Assembly: GCA_903923135.1 (NCBI GenBank)
Contig: CAIXWN010000174.1
Coordinates: 1 to 62,015 of the forward strand
Direction: 5' to 3'
Origin: an uncultured Caulobacteraceae bacterium
GTDB lineage: Bacteria; Pseudomonadota; Alphaproteobacteria; Caulobacterales; Caulobacteraceae
DNA length: 62,015 bases
Shown: positions 10,052-20,273 of the stretch, one piece after another
Layout: every line of letters begins with the position of its first letter
Numbering within the stretch: the stretch's first letter is position 1
The notes under the pieces: generated by a model
What the model saw: the letters and a program-made list of their open reading frames with translations, nothing else
Told to the model about the DNA's origin: nothing
The model's database searches: none
Made by a program: the position numbers and the translations under genes

Positions 10052-11035
10052 ATGCGCGCCCTCATCGTGGACCACCTTTCCACGGATTATTCGGGATGCA
10101 CTGTGCGCGAGATTTCCGAACCGTCGGTCGGACCCGGTGAAGTCAAGATTCGCGTTCGCGCCGCGGCGGTGAACTTCCCCGACCTGCTGATGACCCGGGG
10201 CGAGTACCAGCATAAGCCGCCCCTTCCATTCACGCCGGGGATGGAGCTTTCGGGCGAGGTGGCGGCCGTCGGCGAGGGCGTCACCCGCTGGGTGGTGGGC
10301 GATGCGGTCGTCGGCGGGGCCAAGACCGGCGGCTTTTCCGAATATGCTCTCGCCGCCGCAGCCGCCATCCGGCCCAAGCCCGAGCGGCTCTCCTTCGCCG
10401 AGGCTTCCGCCTACAACGCCGCCTACATCACCGCCTATGTGGCGCTGGTCCGCCGGGCGCAGGTTCAACCGGGCGAATGGGTGCTGGTGCATGGCGCCGC
10501 GGGCGGGGTGGGGCTGGCCTGCGTCGACCTGGCCAAGACCTTGGGGTGCCGGGTGATTGCGGCGTCCGCGTCGGACGAGAAGCTGGCGGTCATCGCCAAG
10601 GAATACGCTCCGGACGCGTGTGTGAATGTCACCGGCGGGTTTCGAGAACAGGTGAAAGCGATCACCGGAGGGCGTGGCGCCGACGTCGTCTATGACCCGG
10701 TGGGCGGAGATGTCTTCGACGAGAGTGTCCGCTGCATCGCCTTCGACGGCCGATTGCTGGTGGTGGGTTTCACCTCGGGCCGGATTCCGTCCATTTCGGT
10801 GAATATGCCCCTGATCAAGGGATTCGCCGTGATCGGCGTGCGCGCCGGCGAATACGGTCGACGGTTCCCGGAAAAAGGCGCCGAAAACCTCGCGGCCGTT
10901 TGGGCGCTGGCGTCCGAAGGGCGCATACGTCCGAGGGTGCATGCCGAATTCCCCCTGGCCGAGTGGCAATCGGCCTTCGACCTGCTGGGGCATCGACAGG
11001 TCGTCGGCAAGGCTGTCGTTCGCCCGGACCAGTAG
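10052..11035 (+). CDS. NADPH:quinone oxidoreductase family (zinc-free MDR) protein
   Basis: Medium-chain dehydrogenase/reductase acting on quinones or enones with NADPH. It has the N-terminal GroES-like domain (PGMELSGEVAAVGEGV) and a Rossmann domain with the zinc-free QOR signature LVHGAAGGVGLACVDLAKTLG. The Cys/His ligands of zinc alcohol dehydrogenases are absent from the expected positions. The start ATG has AAAGGA upstream; a start seven codons earlier was rejected. Its position after the TetR gene suggests co-regulation, a common pairing for detoxifying reductases. Confidence 0.9.
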   Translation: MRALIVDHLSTDYSGCTVREISEPSVGPGEVKIRVRAAAVNFPDLLMTRGEYQHKPPLPFTPGMELSGEVAAVGEGVTRWVVGDAVVGGAKTGGFSEYALAAAAAIRPKPERLSFAEASAYNAAYITAYVALVRRAQVQPGEWVLVHGAAGGVGLACVDLAKTLGCRVIAASASDEKLAVIAKEYAPDACVNVTGGFREQVKAITGGRGADVVYDPVGGDVFDESVRCIAFDGRLLVVGFTSGRIPSISVNMPLIKGFAVIGVRAGEYGRRFPEKGAENLAAVWALASEGRIRPRVHAEFPLAEWQSAFDLLGHRQVVGKAVVRPDQ

Positions 11036-11107
11036 CCAGAGACCGGAATTGCACGACCGTCGGGCGCCCGCCCGCGCCGCTGGGTGGCGCTGGCCCGCTC
11101 GCTCGCG

Positions 11108-11136
11108 ATTGACTCCGGCCGCCGCATCCCCTATCA
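11108..11136 (+). promoter_or_regulatory. Candidate promoter for rpmH-rnpA-yidC
   Basis: TTGACT at 11108-11113 and TATCAG at 11131-11136 are separated by exactly 17 bases and lie about 65 bases upstream of rpmH, facing it. The -35 element contains GACTC at 11110-11114, a GANTC site for CcrM adenine methylation in Caulobacter relatives. The call is by inspection only; the -10 hexamer is a weak match. Confidence 0.42.
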
Positions 11137-11199
11137 GCCCGCCCTCTCGCGCTCTGGTCCGTTCCAGAGCCAATACCCTATTCGCCCTGGAGCCTCGCC

Positions 11200-11334
11200 G
11201 TGAAGCGGACCTATCAACCGTCCAGACTGGTGCGTAAGCGCCGTCACGGGTTTCGTTCGCGGATGGCCACCAAGAACGGCCAGAAGATCGTCGCCCGCCG
11301 CCGCGCCCGCGGCCGCAAGAACCTGACGGCCTAG
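11200..11334 (+). CDS. rpmH: 50S ribosomal protein L34
   Basis: Small basic protein of the large ribosomal subunit. The 44 codons encode [18 protein letters not shown] at the N-terminus and end in [10 protein letters not shown], the canonical bacterial L34 pattern. The start is GTG, with GGAG at 11189-11192 upstream at suitable spacing. It is followed after 52 bases by rnpA, the near-universal bacterial pairing, and then yidC. dnaA is not adjacent, as is usual in Caulobacterales. Confidence 0.98.
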   Translation: MKRTYQPSRLVRKRRHGFRSRMATKNGQKIVARRRARGRKNLTA

Positions 11335-11386
11335 AATTCCGACGGGATCTCCGGCCCCGGCGGACATCCCTGTTTCTGGCGGGGTC

Positions 11387-11815
11387 ATGCCTCAGGGGCC
11401 AGTTCCAGAGCCTAAACCGCAACGGCCGGAGATCACCCGGCTGAAGGTCCGGCCCGACTTTCTGGCTGCCGCCCGGGCGCTGCACTGCGCCCGCGGGGCG
11501 GTTGTCGCTCAGGCTCGGAACCGCGGGGATGGCTCGCCTGCGATCCGGATCGGCTTCACCGCGACCCGCCGGATCGGCGGCTCTGTGGTTCGCAACCGCG
11601 CCAAACGTCGCCTGCGGGAAGCGGCGAGGATCATCGCCCCCCTTCATGCGCGAGCAGGCTGTGACTATGTATTCATCGCCAGGGGGGGGACATCGTCACG
11701 CTCCTGGGACGCCTTGCTTGACGATATGAAAAGCGCGCTGGTAAGGCTCGCCGCCGATCTCAGCGCCAGCCTGGGCGAGCCTCCGCCTCAACGCCTCCTG
11801 ACCAGGCCAGATTAG
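11387..11815 (+). CDS. rnpA: Ribonuclease P protein component
   Basis: Basic protein subunit that helps the RNase P RNA mature tRNA 5' ends. In 142 residues it shows an N-terminal strand region (RLKVRPDFLAAARA), RIGFTATRRIGGSVVRN, and the RNR signature RNRAKRRLREAAR at residues 69-81. The first dozen residues are Pro-rich and poorly conserved, as is common in alphaproteobacteria, so the exact start is slightly uncertain. It sits between rpmH and yidC with only five bases before the yidC ATG. Confidence 0.96.
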   Translation: MPQGPVPEPKPQRPEITRLKVRPDFLAAARALHCARGAVVAQARNRGDGSPAIRIGFTATRRIGGSVVRNRAKRRLREAARIIAPLHARAGCDYVFIARGGTSSRSWDALLDDMKSALVRLAADLSASLGEPPPQRLLTRPD

Positions 11816-11820
11816 CCGCC

Positions 11821-13635
11821 ATGCAGAACGAAACCAAGAATATGATCGCCTTCGCGGTCATCGCGGGACTCCTGATGATGGCCTACCAGGTGTTCATCCT
11901 GGGGCCCCAGGCCAAGCTTGCTGCGGCGCGCGCCAAGGCCCAGCATTCACAGACCCAATTCCAGACCTCGACGGCGACCCCGGTCGGCCCCGCCCAGCCG
12001 AATCTTTCCCGGCCGGTGGCCCTGGCCATCAGTCCCCGCATCCAAATCGACACCCCGACGCTGCGCGGCTCCATCGCCCTGCGCGGCGCGCGCCTGGATG
12101 ATCTCTATCTGAAGGACTATCACGAGACCGTCTCCCGGACCTCGCCGCAGGTCGAACTCCTGCGTCCGGAAGGCATGGCCGCCGCCTACTTCGCCGAACA
12201 GGGCTGGGTCGGCGCGAACCTGCCCGGCGTGCCCACACCTCAGAGCCTGTGGACCCAGACCGCCGGGGGCGTCCTGTCGCCCGGACACCCCGTCGTCCTC
12301 ACCTATGCGACGGTCGGCGGCCTGAGCTTCAGCCGGCGCATCGACGTCGACAGCCAGTCGATGTTCACCTTTACCGACACTGTCAGCAACCTCGGCCCCG
12401 CGCCGGTGACCCTGGCGCCCTATGTTTCGGTGCAACGCCAGGGCCTGCCAGCCGGCCAGGCGCGGTCGAATATCGTCCACGAGGGCGCGATCGGCATCCT
12501 CGGGACCGATGGGCCGAAGCTGCGGCTGGCGGCCTACAAGGACTGGAAGAAGAAGGGCGAGATCGATTGGCAGTCCCGCGGCGGCTGGTTCGGCGTCACG
12601 GACAAGTACTGGATGACCGCCTTCATCCCGGCGCAGTCCGAAACGATCGACGCCAAGGCCCGTGTGACCACCGACGCCACCACCGGCATAGACATCTATG
12701 AGACGACCTACGCCAGCCAGGGCCGCGTCATCGGATCGGGCCGGCAGATCACCGAGGTCAATCATCTGTTTGCCGGCGCCAAGACGGTGCCGATGCTGAA
12801 AGGCTACGCCAAGACCCTCGGCATCCCCCTGTTCGATGACGCTGTCGACTGGGGAAACCTGTGGTTCCTCACCCGACCCATCTTCACACTCATCCAGTTC
12901 TTCTATTCCATCGTCGGCAACTTCGGCGTCGCCATCCTGATGACGACCGTGGTGATCCGCCTCATCACCTTCCCGCTGGCCAACAAGGGCTTCGAGATGG
13001 GGGTGAAGATGAAGAAGATCCAGCCCGAACTTCAGGCCCTCCAGAAACGCCTGAAGGACGATCCTGCGGCGCAGCAGAAGGAGATGATGGCGCTCTACGC
13101 GCGGGAGAAGGTCAATCCGGTCACCGGCTGCCTGCCGATCCTGTTCCAGATTCCGGTGTTTTATTCACTCACCAAGCTGTTCACCGTGACCATCGAGATG
13201 CGTCATGCGCCTTTCTTCGGCTGGATCCACGACCTCTCGGCGCCTGACCCGACGACATTCCTCAATCTGTTCGGCCTGATTCCGTGGGATCCGGCGACGA
13301 CGCCGCTGATCGGCGGCCTGCTCGCCGTCGGCGGCCTGCTGGGCTTTCTGCACGTCGGCGTCTGGCCGCTTCTCTATGGGGCCAGCATGTGGCTGAGCCA
13401 GTCGATGACCCCGCAGACCGGCATCGACCCGACCCAGCAGATGATCTTCAAGCTCATGCCGATCATGTTCACCTTCATCCTGGCGCAGTATTCGGTCGGC
13501 CTGTTGATCTACTGGACCTGGAGCAGCCTGATCACCATCCTTCAGCAGTACGTCATGATGCGTCGCTACAAGGTGGACAATCCTATCGACGACTTCCTGC
13601 ATCGGTTCTCGGCCCGGCCCGGGACAGCCGGGTGA
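11821..13635 (+). CDS. yidC: Membrane protein insertase YidC
   Basis: Inserts and folds inner-membrane proteins with or without SecYEG. The 604 residues follow the Gram-negative plan: an N-terminal anchor (residues 8-27), a large periplasmic P1 beta-sandwich to about residue 340, then five membrane segments with the coiled-coil cytoplasmic loop [20 protein letters not shown] and [20 protein letters not shown] conserved Arg in the hydrophilic groove is present in the [10 protein letters not shown] segment. Its stop overlaps the GTG start of engB (GTGA), giving tight coupling of a membrane-biogenesis and a ribosome-assembly gene. Confidence 0.97.
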   Translation: MQNETKNMIAFAVIAGLLMMAYQVFILGPQAKLAAARAKAQHSQTQFQTSTATPVGPAQPNLSRPVALAISPRIQIDTPTLRGSIALRGARLDDLYLKDYHETVSRTSPQVELLRPEGMAAAYFAEQGWVGANLPGVPTPQSLWTQTAGGVLSPGHPVVLTYATVGGLSFSRRIDVDSQSMFTFTDTVSNLGPAPVTLAPYVSVQRQGLPAGQARSNIVHEGAIGILGTDGPKLRLAAYKDWKKKGEIDWQSRGGWFGVTDKYWMTAFIPAQSETIDAKARVTTDATTGIDIYETTYASQGRVIGSGRQITEVNHLFAGAKTVPMLKGYAKTLGIPLFDDAVDWGNLWFLTRPIFTLIQFFYSIVGNFGVAILMTTVVIRLITFPLANKGFEMGVKMKKIQPELQALQKRLKDDPAAQQKEMMALYAREKVNPVTGCLPILFQIPVFYSLTKLFTVTIEMRHAPFFGWIHDLSAPDPTTFLNLFGLIPWDPATTPLIGGLLAVGGLLGFLHVGVWPLLYGASMWLSQSMTPQTGIDPTQQMIFKLMPIMFTFILAQYSVGLLIYWTWSSLITILQQYVMMRRYKVDNPIDDFLHRFSARPGTAG

Positions 13636-14312
13636 GCGATCCCGAAGCCGCCCCGCCGCCGTCGCCTTCGACGCCGGGGCCGGTGTTCGACGCGGCGGAG
13701 CTCGAGGCGGCCCGGGTGATCTTCGCCCGACAGGCCGAGTTCATGATGGGCGCAGCAGCCATGGACGGCCTGCCGGCTCCGGACCTGCCCGAAGTGGCCT
13801 TCGCAGGCCGCTCGAACGTCGGCAAGTCATCGCTCATAAACGCCCTGGTCAGTCGTCACCGCCTGGCACGCGCCTCGACGGAACCAGGGCGGACGCGGGA
13901 GGTCAACTTCTTCGTGCTCGACGAACGCTTGCGACTCGTGGACCTGCCCGGTTACGGCTTCGCCAAGGTTTCGCGGGGAACCGCCCGCAAGTTTCAGGAT
14001 CTGGGACGCGCCTATCTACGCGGGCGGCCGAATCTCAAGCGCGTCTATCTGCTGATCGACGCCCGGCACGGCCTGAAGCCGCCCGACGCCGAAGCGCTGG
14101 ACGCCCTGGACAAGGCCGCGGTGTCCTACCAGATCGTTCTCACCAAGGCCGACAAGCTCAAGGCCGGCGAGGCCCGGGCCGCTGCGGACGCCACCCTCGC
14201 CGCCATATCCCGGCGACCCGCCGCCTATCCCCGGGTGCTGGCGACCTCGGCCGAGAAGGGCGACGGCCTGCCCGAACTGCGCGCCGAGATCATCGCCGCC
14301 GCTTTCGCATGA
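13632..14312 (+). CDS. engB: Ribosome biogenesis GTPase YihA/EngB
   Basis: Essential GTPase of large-subunit assembly. G motifs appear in order: G1 GRSNVGKS (residues 59-66), G3 DLPG (104-107), G4 TKAD (171-174), and a G5-like ATSAEKG near the C-terminus. The length is 226 residues with a GTG start overlapping the yidC stop by four bases; the first 40 residues are a Pro-rich extension. An internal ATG near residue 38 would delete conserved sequence before G1 and is less likely. Confidence 0.95.
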   Translation: MSDPEAAPPPSPSTPGPVFDAAELEAARVIFARQAEFMMGAAAMDGLPAPDLPEVAFAGRSNVGKSSLINALVSRHRLARASTEPGRTREVNFFVLDERLRLVDLPGYGFAKVSRGTARKFQDLGRAYLRGRPNLKRVYLLIDARHGLKPPDAEALDALDKAAVSYQIVLTKADKLKAGEARAAADATLAAISRRPAAYPRVLATSAEKGDGLPELRAEIIAAAFA

Positions 14313-14370
14313 CAAGCCGCCCGCCGTTCGCTATCTCGCGGCGACCGGCCCCGAAAACCCTGGAAACGCC

Positions 14371-15288
14371 TTGACCGACAGCCCCGAGGAAGCGGGCTGG
14401 GTGACCGCCAAGACCCTGGCCGAAGCCCTGCCCTACATTCAGATTCATGACCGCCAGACGGTGGTGATCAAGTACGGCGGCCACGCCATGGGCGAGGAAG
14501 GGCTGGCGCGTCTCTTCGCCGCCGACGCCGTCCTGCTGCGCCTTCTGGGCGTGCGCCCGGTGGTGGTGCATGGCGGCGGGCCTCAGATATCCCGCATGCT
14601 GGAACGCGCCGGCGTCAAATCGACCTTCATCGACGGGCTGCGGGTGACCGACAAGGCCACCATGGAGGTGGCCGAGATGGTCCTCTCCGGAGCGATAAAC
14701 AAGGAAATCGCCAGCTGGATCACCCAGGCCGGCGCCACGGCGGATGTCCGGGGTGTGGGGCTGTCCGGCAAGGACGCCGGACTGATCCACGTCGAAAAGG
14801 CCACCCGCACCCGTCAGGGGCCTGACGCGGACAGCGAAGAGGTCGTCGACCTCGGCTTCGTGGGCGAACCGACGCGCATCGACCCCAAGTTGATCCGCAG
14901 CCTGATCGACTCCGAGGAAGACGACTACATTCCGGTCATCGCGCCGATAGGGGTGTCCGACGACGGCCAGACCTACAACATCAATGCCGACACCGTGGCT
15001 GGCGCCCTTGCCGGCGCGCTGAAAGCGCGGCGCATGTTGCTTCTCACCGACGTCGCCGGCGTGCTCGGAGCGGATGGTGACCTGATCCGCCAGTTGACGG
15101 TGGCCGAGGCCCGGGCCGCCATCGCCAACGGCGTCGCCACCGGCGGCATGATCCCCAAGCTGGAGACCGCCATCGCCGCGGTTGAGGCGGGTGTGGCGGG
15201 CGTGGTCATCCTGGACGGCCGGCGACCGCACGCGATGCTGGTGGAACTGTTCACCGAACACGGGGCGGGGACCCTGATATGTCCCTAG
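14371..15288 (+). CDS. argB: Acetylglutamate kinase
   Basis: Phosphorylates N-acetylglutamate, the second step of arginine synthesis. The amino-acid-kinase fold is shown by [25 protein letters not shown] and [15 protein letters not shown], with [11 protein letters not shown] and the C-terminal [18 protein letters not shown]. The 305-residue length with an N-terminal helix is the hexameric, arginine-inhibited type. The start is TTG at 14371, fitting the homologous N-terminus; no ATG gives a better one. Its end overlaps the next ORF by ten bases. Confidence 0.96.
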   Translation: MTDSPEEAGWVTAKTLAEALPYIQIHDRQTVVIKYGGHAMGEEGLARLFAADAVLLRLLGVRPVVVHGGGPQISRMLERAGVKSTFIDGLRVTDKATMEVAEMVLSGAINKEIASWITQAGATADVRGVGLSGKDAGLIHVEKATRTRQGPDADSEEVVDLGFVGEPTRIDPKLIRSLIDSEEDDYIPVIAPIGVSDDGQTYNINADTVAGALAGALKARRMLLLTDVAGVLGADGDLIRQLTVAEARAAIANGVATGGMIPKLETAIAAVEAGVAGVVILDGRRPHAMLVELFTEHGAGTLICP

Positions 15289-15968
15289 GCCGGGAGCCTG
15301 GCGGAGCCGATCTGCGCCACATCGACACCTGGCTCTTCGACCTGGACAACACCCTCTATCCGCTGGAATCGGGGCTCTCCGCGCGCATGTCGCCGCGGAT
15401 CACCGACTTCGTCGAGACCCTGACGGGATTGTCCCGGCCCGACGCCCTCGCCCTGCAGAAGCGCTATCTGGCCGAACATGGCCTGACGCTCCGCGGCCTG
15501 ATGGATCACCATGGGGTCGATCCTGACACCTACCACGCCACCTTCCACGACGTGCCCCTGGATTGCCTTACGCCGGACGAGGCCCTGCGGGCCGCCCTGG
15601 CGCGGCTTCCGGGTCGTCGGCTGATCTTCACCAATTCAGACGCCGTACACACCCGCCGGGTCGTGGAGGCCTTGGGGCTTGCCGGCCTATTCGACGATGT
15701 GTTTCACATCGGCTCGGCCGGCTTCGCGCCCAAGCCCTCGCCCACCGCCTTCGCGCGGATCGTCGACGCCCATGCGCTCCGCCCCTCATCCACCGCCTTC
15801 TTCGAGGACGCCGAACACAACCTGGCGCCCGCCGCCGACCTGGGGATGACCACCGTCCTGGTCGGCGCCCATGCGCCGGCCTCGGTCGCGCCATTCGTCC
15901 ATCACCGCACAACAACCCTGGCGCCGTTCCTGGAGAGCGCCCGGGTCCAGGAGGCCGTTTCCCCATGA
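15279..15968 (+). CDS. HAD-family pyrimidine 5'-nucleotidase-like hydrolase
   Basis: HAD hydrolase of the Sdt1/pyrimidine 5'-nucleotidase subfamily, 229 residues. HAD motif I is FDLDNTLYP with nucleophile D21 and D23. Motif II is LIFTNSD, motif III is the Lys of APKPSPTAF, and motif IV is FFEDAEHNL. The helical cap between motif I and II fits type I HAD enzymes. It overlaps argB by ten bases and dapD by four, so it is embedded in an amino-acid biosynthesis operon. The exact substrate is not determined by the sequence. Confidence 0.88.
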   Translation: MSLGREPGGADLRHIDTWLFDLDNTLYPLESGLSARMSPRITDFVETLTGLSRPDALALQKRYLAEHGLTLRGLMDHHGVDPDTYHATFHDVPLDCLTPDEALRAALARLPGRRLIFTNSDAVHTRRVVEALGLAGLFDDVFHIGSAGFAPKPSPTAFARIVDAHALRPSSTAFFEDAEHNLAPAADLGMTTVLVGAHAPASVAPFVHHRTTTLAPFLESARVQEAVSP

Positions 15969-16822
15969 CCACGTCCCCAGAACCGACACTGGCCGACCTT
16001 CAGATGGAGATCGAGGCCGGCTGGGAGGCGCGCGACACCCTGGGCGCCGACACCCATGGTCCGATCCGCACGGCCGTGGAGGAATCCCTGCGGCGACTGG
16101 ACAGCGGCGAGGCCCGGGTGGCCGAGAAGATGGACGGGGAGTGGGTCGTACGGCAGTGGCTCAAGCAGGCGATCCTGTTGTCGTTCCGGCTGAACCCCAA
16201 CCGCGTCATGCGCGCCGGCGCCATGGGCGATGGCGTCGGCCCCTGGTGGGACAAGGTCCCGTCGAAGTTCGAGGGCTGGGAGGCGCCGCAGTTCGAGGCG
16301 GCCAGCTTCCGCGCCGTTCCGGGCTCCGTGGTCCGGCGTGGGGCCTTCATCGGCCGCAACGCCGTCCTGATGCCTTCCTTCGTCAACATCGGCGCCCACG
16401 TGGGCGAGAGCACCATGGTCGACACCTGGGCTACGGTCGGTTCCTGCGCCCAGATCGGCCGCAACGTTCACCTCTCCGGGGGGGTGGGAATCGGCGGCGT
16501 GCTTGAGCCCCTGCAGGCCAATCCCACGATCATCGAGGACGACTGTTTCATCGGCGCCCGCTCGGAGGTGGTCGAGGGCGTGATTGTCGGCCAGGGGTCG
16601 GTTCTCTCCATGGGCGTGTTCATCAGCGCCTCGACCAAGATCGTCGACCGAAAGACCGGACAGACCCATCGCGGCTATGTGCCGCCCTATTCCGTGGTCG
16701 TTCCCGGCGCCCTGCCCGACCCGCACGGGGTCGGTCCCAGCCTCGCCTGCGTGGTCATCGTCAAGACCGTCGACGCCCAGACCCGGTCGAAGACCAGCAT
16801 CAACGACCTGCTGCGGGACTGA
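15965..16822 (+). CDS. dapD: 2,3,4,5-tetrahydropyridine-2,6-dicarboxylate N-succinyltransferase
   Basis: Succinylates tetrahydrodipicolinate in the succinylase branch of lysine and meso-diaminopimelate synthesis. The 285 residues contain an alpha-helical N-terminal domain, then a left-handed beta-helix with hexapeptide repeats (for example [20 protein letters not shown]), and a C-terminal segment with [12 protein letters not shown]. The ATG overlaps the preceding stop as ATGA. dapE, acting later in the same pathway, is 570 bases downstream on the same strand beyond a minus-strand cupin gene. Confidence 0.96.
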   Translation: MTTSPEPTLADLQMEIEAGWEARDTLGADTHGPIRTAVEESLRRLDSGEARVAEKMDGEWVVRQWLKQAILLSFRLNPNRVMRAGAMGDGVGPWWDKVPSKFEGWEAPQFEAASFRAVPGSVVRRGAFIGRNAVLMPSFVNIGAHVGESTMVDTWATVGSCAQIGRNVHLSGGVGIGGVLEPLQANPTIIEDDCFIGARSEVVEGVIVGQGSVLSMGVFISASTKIVDRKTGQTHRGYVPPYSVVVPGALPDPHGVGPSLACVVIVKTVDAQTRSKTSINDLLRD

Positions 16823-16868
16823 CCGGCGCGTTCAAGGTCCGGGGGCTACATCCTGCACGCGCCCTTTG

Positions 16869-17339
16869 TCAGGCCTCGGTTGGCGGGTAGGGCGATCCGT
16901 CTCGCCGCCGGAAGTGGGCCTCCGCCGGTTCAGCGACCATATCGATGTCGGAGTAGACCGTGCGGTCGCGGTCGGGGGCGTTGTTGCCGACCTCCAGGAC
17001 CACCGCGGTCTCGCCCGACCGGTTGACCAGATGATGGCCATCGGGATCCCCCGCCCGGAAGGCCGCGCAGTCCCCGGCGCGCAGCACCTCCTCGCCGGCG
17101 TCGGTCACCAGAACGACCTCGCCGAAGAGAACCGCCACGAACTCATCCTCGTGACTGTGCCAGTGCCTCTGGCTCGACCAGCAACCGGGCGGCAGGGTGA
17201 GATGATTGACTCCGAAGGCGGTCAGGCCGCCCGCCTCGCCAAGCCGCCGGCGCATCCGGGCCGCCACGGGCGCGCCATGGGGCGGCGGATAGGCCGAGCC
17301 GCGGCGAACCGGCAGGGCGTCGATATCGATCTTCTTCAA
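16869..17339 (-). CDS. Cupin-domain protein
   Basis: A 156-residue single-cupin protein. Cupin motif 1 is visible in RHWHSHEDEFVAVLFGEV (two His and a Glu that usually bind a metal), and motif 2 in GDPDGHHLVNRSGE. The C-terminus SHFRRR-like tail (EAHFRRRDGSPYP) recurs in a family of standalone caulobacterial cupins. The start is TTG at 17339, chosen because GAGGAAA precedes it by eight bases and the protein then opens MKKIDID; sequence upstream of it is antisense to dapE. It lies alone on the minus strand between dapD and dapE. Catalytic or regulatory function is unknown. Confidence 0.82.
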   Translation of the reverse strand: MKKIDIDALPVRRGSAYPPPHGAPVAARMRRRLGEAGGLTAFGVNHLTLPPGCWSSQRHWHSHEDEFVAVLFGEVVLVTDAGEEVLRAGDCAAFRAGDPDGHHLVNRSGETAVVLEVGNNAPDRDRTVYSDIDMVAEPAEAHFRRRDGSPYPPTEA

Positions 17340-17390
17340 GGTGATTTCCTCGCATTTGCGACGCTTCGTCCGGCAGCCTAAGGAAGCCTG

Positions 17391-18548
17391 ATGTCCGACG
17401 CCACCGTTCTCGACCCCATCGCCCTCGCCCGCGACCTGATCCGCCGGCCCTCCGTGACTCCGGACGACGCCGGCGCCCTGGCGGTGCTTACCCGCGCCCT
17501 CGAAACCCTGGGTTTCGCCTGCCGGCCGATGCCGTTCGGCGATATTCAGAATCTCTATGCGCGGCTCGGCACGCGCGGTCCCAACCTCTGCTTCGCGGGA
17601 CACACCGACGTCGTTCCGGTCGGCGATCCCGCCGCATGGTCGCGGCCGCCCTTCGAGGCGGCGCTCGAGGACGGAATCCTGACCGGGCGCGGCGCGGTCG
17701 ACATGAAGGGCGCGATCGCCGCCTTCGTCTGCGCCGTTCGCCGGGTCCTCGCGCGGGGCGCGCCAGCTGGTTCGATCTCGTTCCTGATTACCGGCGACGA
17801 GGAGGGGCTGGCCGAATATGGCACCAAGGCGATGGTGACGGCCCTTGGAGACGAGGGCGAGGTCATCGATCACTGTATCGTGGGCGAACCGACCTCCGGC
17901 GTCGTGCTGGGCGACATGATCAAGATCGGACGGCGCGGAAGCATCGGGGCGGTCATCACTGTCGAGGGGGTCCAGGGCCACGTGGCCTATCCCGACCGCG
18001 CCGCCAATCCCGTGCCGGTGCTGGTGCGCCTGCTGGCGCGACTGCAGGAACGCACGCTGGACCAGGGGTACGAGGCCTTCCAACCGTCCAACCTCGAGAT
18101 CACCTCCATTGATGTTGGCAACGCGGCCAGCAATGTCATTCCGGGCAGGGCCGTCGCCCGGCTCAACATCCGCTTCAATCCCGCCCACACGGGGGCGACC
18201 CTTGCCGCGTGGCTGAAAGCCGAAGGCGCGCGCGCGGCCGAGGGCTTTCGCGGCGCGGTGACCGTCGACATCCGCATAAACGGGGAAGCCTTTCTCACGC
18301 CTCGGGGCGCCTTCACCGATGTCGTGACGCGGGCGGTGGAGGGCGTGACCGGCCGGCCCGCGGAGCTGTCCACGACCGGCGGCACGTCCGATGCCCGCTT
18401 CATCCGCAGTCTGTGCCCGGTCGTCGAGTTCGGCCTGGTCGGCGCAACCATGCACCAGGTGGACGAGCGGGCCCCGGTTGCCGAGATTCTCACCCTGTCA
18501 ACCATCTATGAGCAGCTGATCGAAGGCTATTTCGCCGCCTTCGCCTGA
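17391..18548 (+). CDS. dapE: Succinyl-diaminopimelate desuccinylase
   Basis: Zinc M20 hydrolase producing LL-diaminopimelate for lysine and peptidoglycan. Metal and catalytic residues: H71 and D73 in GHTDVVP, D104 in GRGAVDMKG, E137/E138 in TGDEEG, a further ligand in the VGEPTS segment, and the C-terminal His in GATMHQVDE. The dimerisation (lid) domain lies between about residues 185 and 295. At 385 residues the length is normal. ArgE-like M20 enzymes are the alternative, but GDP..WSRPPF and the pathway neighbour dapD support DapE. Confidence 0.95.
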   Translation: MSDATVLDPIALARDLIRRPSVTPDDAGALAVLTRALETLGFACRPMPFGDIQNLYARLGTRGPNLCFAGHTDVVPVGDPAAWSRPPFEAALEDGILTGRGAVDMKGAIAAFVCAVRRVLARGAPAGSISFLITGDEEGLAEYGTKAMVTALGDEGEVIDHCIVGEPTSGVVLGDMIKIGRRGSIGAVITVEGVQGHVAYPDRAANPVPVLVRLLARLQERTLDQGYEAFQPSNLEITSIDVGNAASNVIPGRAVARLNIRFNPAHTGATLAAWLKAEGARAAEGFRGAVTVDIRINGEAFLTPRGAFTDVVTRAVEGVTGRPAELSTTGGTSDARFIRSLCPVVEFGLVGATMHQVDERAPVAEILTLSTIYEQLIEGYFAAFA

Positions 18549-18558
18549 AACGCCGCGC

Positions 18559-19296
18559 TCAGTAGTCCACCGACATCAGGCAAAGCCCCTGTGGCGGCGC
18601 GACCGGACCGCAGGCGGCGCGGTCACACGCAGCCAGGGCCGCGGCGAGGTCGTCGGCGGCCCAGGCGCCCCGGCCGACCTCCGCCAGGGATCCGACCATG
18701 GAGCGCACCTGCCGGTGCAGGAACGAGCGGGCCGAAAATCTCACTAACAGCACCTCGCCCTCGCACTCCACCCGGGCCTCATCCAGGGTTTTGACCGGGG
18801 ATCTGGCCTGGCAGGCGGCGTCGCGGAAAGTGGTGAAGTCATGCAGCCCGATCAGGCGCTGGGCGGCGGCGTCCATGGCCCCGGCGTCGAGGCGCGCCTT
18901 CACATGCCATACCCGGCCCCGTTCAAGGGCCGGCGGTCCCGGCCGGTTGAGGATGCGGTAGAGATAGCGGCGACCGACCGCGGAGAAGCGGGCGTGGAAG
19001 TCATCGCTCACCGCCTCGGCGTTCAGGACGGCGATGGGCGCGGGGGACAGATGGGCGTTGATCGCCCGCATGACCACGGACGCAGGCCAGTCCTTGGCCA
19101 GATCGACATGCACGACCTGGCCCATGGCGTGGACCCCGGTGTCGGTCCGCCCGGCGGCGTGCACACGCAGGCTCTCGCCGCAAAAGGCCTTCACGGCGCG
19201 CTCGATCTCGCCCTGGACCGTCGGCAGGGCCGCCTGGGCCTGAAAGCCCCGGTATGGGCCGCCGTCATACTCGACGGTGAGGCGGTAACGAGGCAT
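18559..19296 (-). CDS. truA: tRNA pseudouridine synthase A
   Basis: Forms pseudouridine at tRNA positions 38-40. The catalytic Asp is D52 in [14 protein letters not shown], and [12 protein letters not shown] opens the protein as in TruA. The length of 245 residues is standard. Its ATG overlaps the fmt stop by one base (TGATG), so fmt-truA are coupled. It converges on dapE with a ten-base gap and no visible terminator between. Confidence 0.97.
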   Translation of the reverse strand: MPRYRLTVEYDGGPYRGFQAQAALPTVQGEIERAVKAFCGESLRVHAAGRTDTGVHAMGQVVHVDLAKDWPASVVMRAINAHLSPAPIAVLNAEAVSDDFHARFSAVGRRYLYRILNRPGPPALERGRVWHVKARLDAGAMDAAAQRLIGLHDFTTFRDAACQARSPVKTLDEARVECEGEVLLVRFSARSFLHRQVRSMVGSLAEVGRGAWAADDLAAALAACDRAACGPVAPPQGLCLMSVDY

Positions 19297-20222
19297 CAGC
19301 CGAGCCTCTGGCCGGCCGCCAGGGGGAAGCCGCGCAGAAAGGCCTCGGCATCCTGCGGTGCGCGACCTTCCCGCTGCGCCCGCAGGATTCGCACCGATCC
19401 GTCGCCGCAGGCGATCAGCAATCCGTTGTCGAGCACCAATCCCGGTTCGCCACGTGCGGCTTCGGTCGTCGACAGCAACGCCTTGACCCGAACCGGTCCG
19501 CGCTCCGAAGGCGCGAGAAACCAGGCGCCGGGAAAGGGCGACAGGCCGCGGATCTGGCGGTCCACCCGGGAGGCGGCGCGATCCCAGCGGACCCGCGCCT
19601 CAGAGGCCCGGACCTTTCGCGCATAGGTGGCGCCGTCAGCCGACTGAGCCACGGGCCGAGCGTCGCCCCGCGCGACGGCGGCCATCGCCGACGCCATGAG
19701 CGCCGCGCCGGCCGGGGCGAGGCGGTCGTGCAGGGTTCCGGCGGTGTCCAGCGCGCCAATGTCGACGCTCACCGAGGCGAGAACCGGACCCTCGTCCAGG
19801 CCCTCGGTCATCCGCATGACCTGGGCGCCAGTCACCCGGTCACCAGCCATGACCGCACGCTGGATCGGCGCGGCGCCGCGCCAGCGCGGCAACAACGAGC
19901 CGTGCAGGTTATAGCAACCCAGACGAGGCGCCTCGAGCACCCCGGCGGTGAGAATCTGACCAAAGGCGACCACCACCGCCGCATCGAGATCGAGGGCGGC
20001 AAAGGCGGCGATCTCGTCGGGAGCCTTCATCGAGACCGGCGTGCGCACCGGAAGCCCGCGGGACTCTGCGAAGGCCTGCACCGGGGAGGGCCGCAGAGCC
20101 TGGCCGCGCCCTCTGGGCGCCGGGGGCTGCGAATAGACGCAGGCGATATCGTGACCGGCCTCGATCAGGGCGGCGAGGGTGGGAACGGCGAAGACGGGGG
20201 TGCCGAGGAAGGCCAGACGCAT
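19296..20222 (-). CDS. fmt: Methionyl-tRNA formyltransferase
   Basis: Formylates initiator Met-tRNA using 10-formyltetrahydrofolate. Catalytic residues sit in [18 protein letters not shown] (N105, H107) and GLDEGPVL (D143). The usual residue after that Asp is Thr; here it is Glu, a small variation. The N-terminal [12 protein letters not shown] and the [10 protein letters not shown] loop are typical. At 308 residues with a C-terminal OB-fold domain it is full length. def lies 51 bases upstream on the same strand. Confidence 0.96.
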   Translation of the reverse strand: MRLAFLGTPVFAVPTLAALIEAGHDIACVYSQPPAPRGRGQALRPSPVQAFAESRGLPVRTPVSMKAPDEIAAFAALDLDAAVVVAFGQILTAGVLEAPRLGCYNLHGSLLPRWRGAAPIQRAVMAGDRVTGAQVMRMTEGLDEGPVLASVSVDIGALDTAGTLHDRLAPAGAALMASAMAAVARGDARPVAQSADGATYARKVRASEARVRWDRAASRVDRQIRGLSPFPGAWFLAPSERGPVRVKALLSTTEAARGEPGLVLDNGLLIACGDGSVRILRAQREGRAPQDAEAFLRGFPLAAGQRLG

Positions 20223-20273
20223 GGGTGGGTTACCGCCCTCCCCATCGGGAGCATGAGAAAACGTGGAGCCGCC

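Noticed and set aside
16869-18455. Long open frame on the minus strand across dapE
   Set aside because: It is the high-GC antisense shadow of dapE; only the part from TTG at 17339 downward encodes a recognisable cupin.
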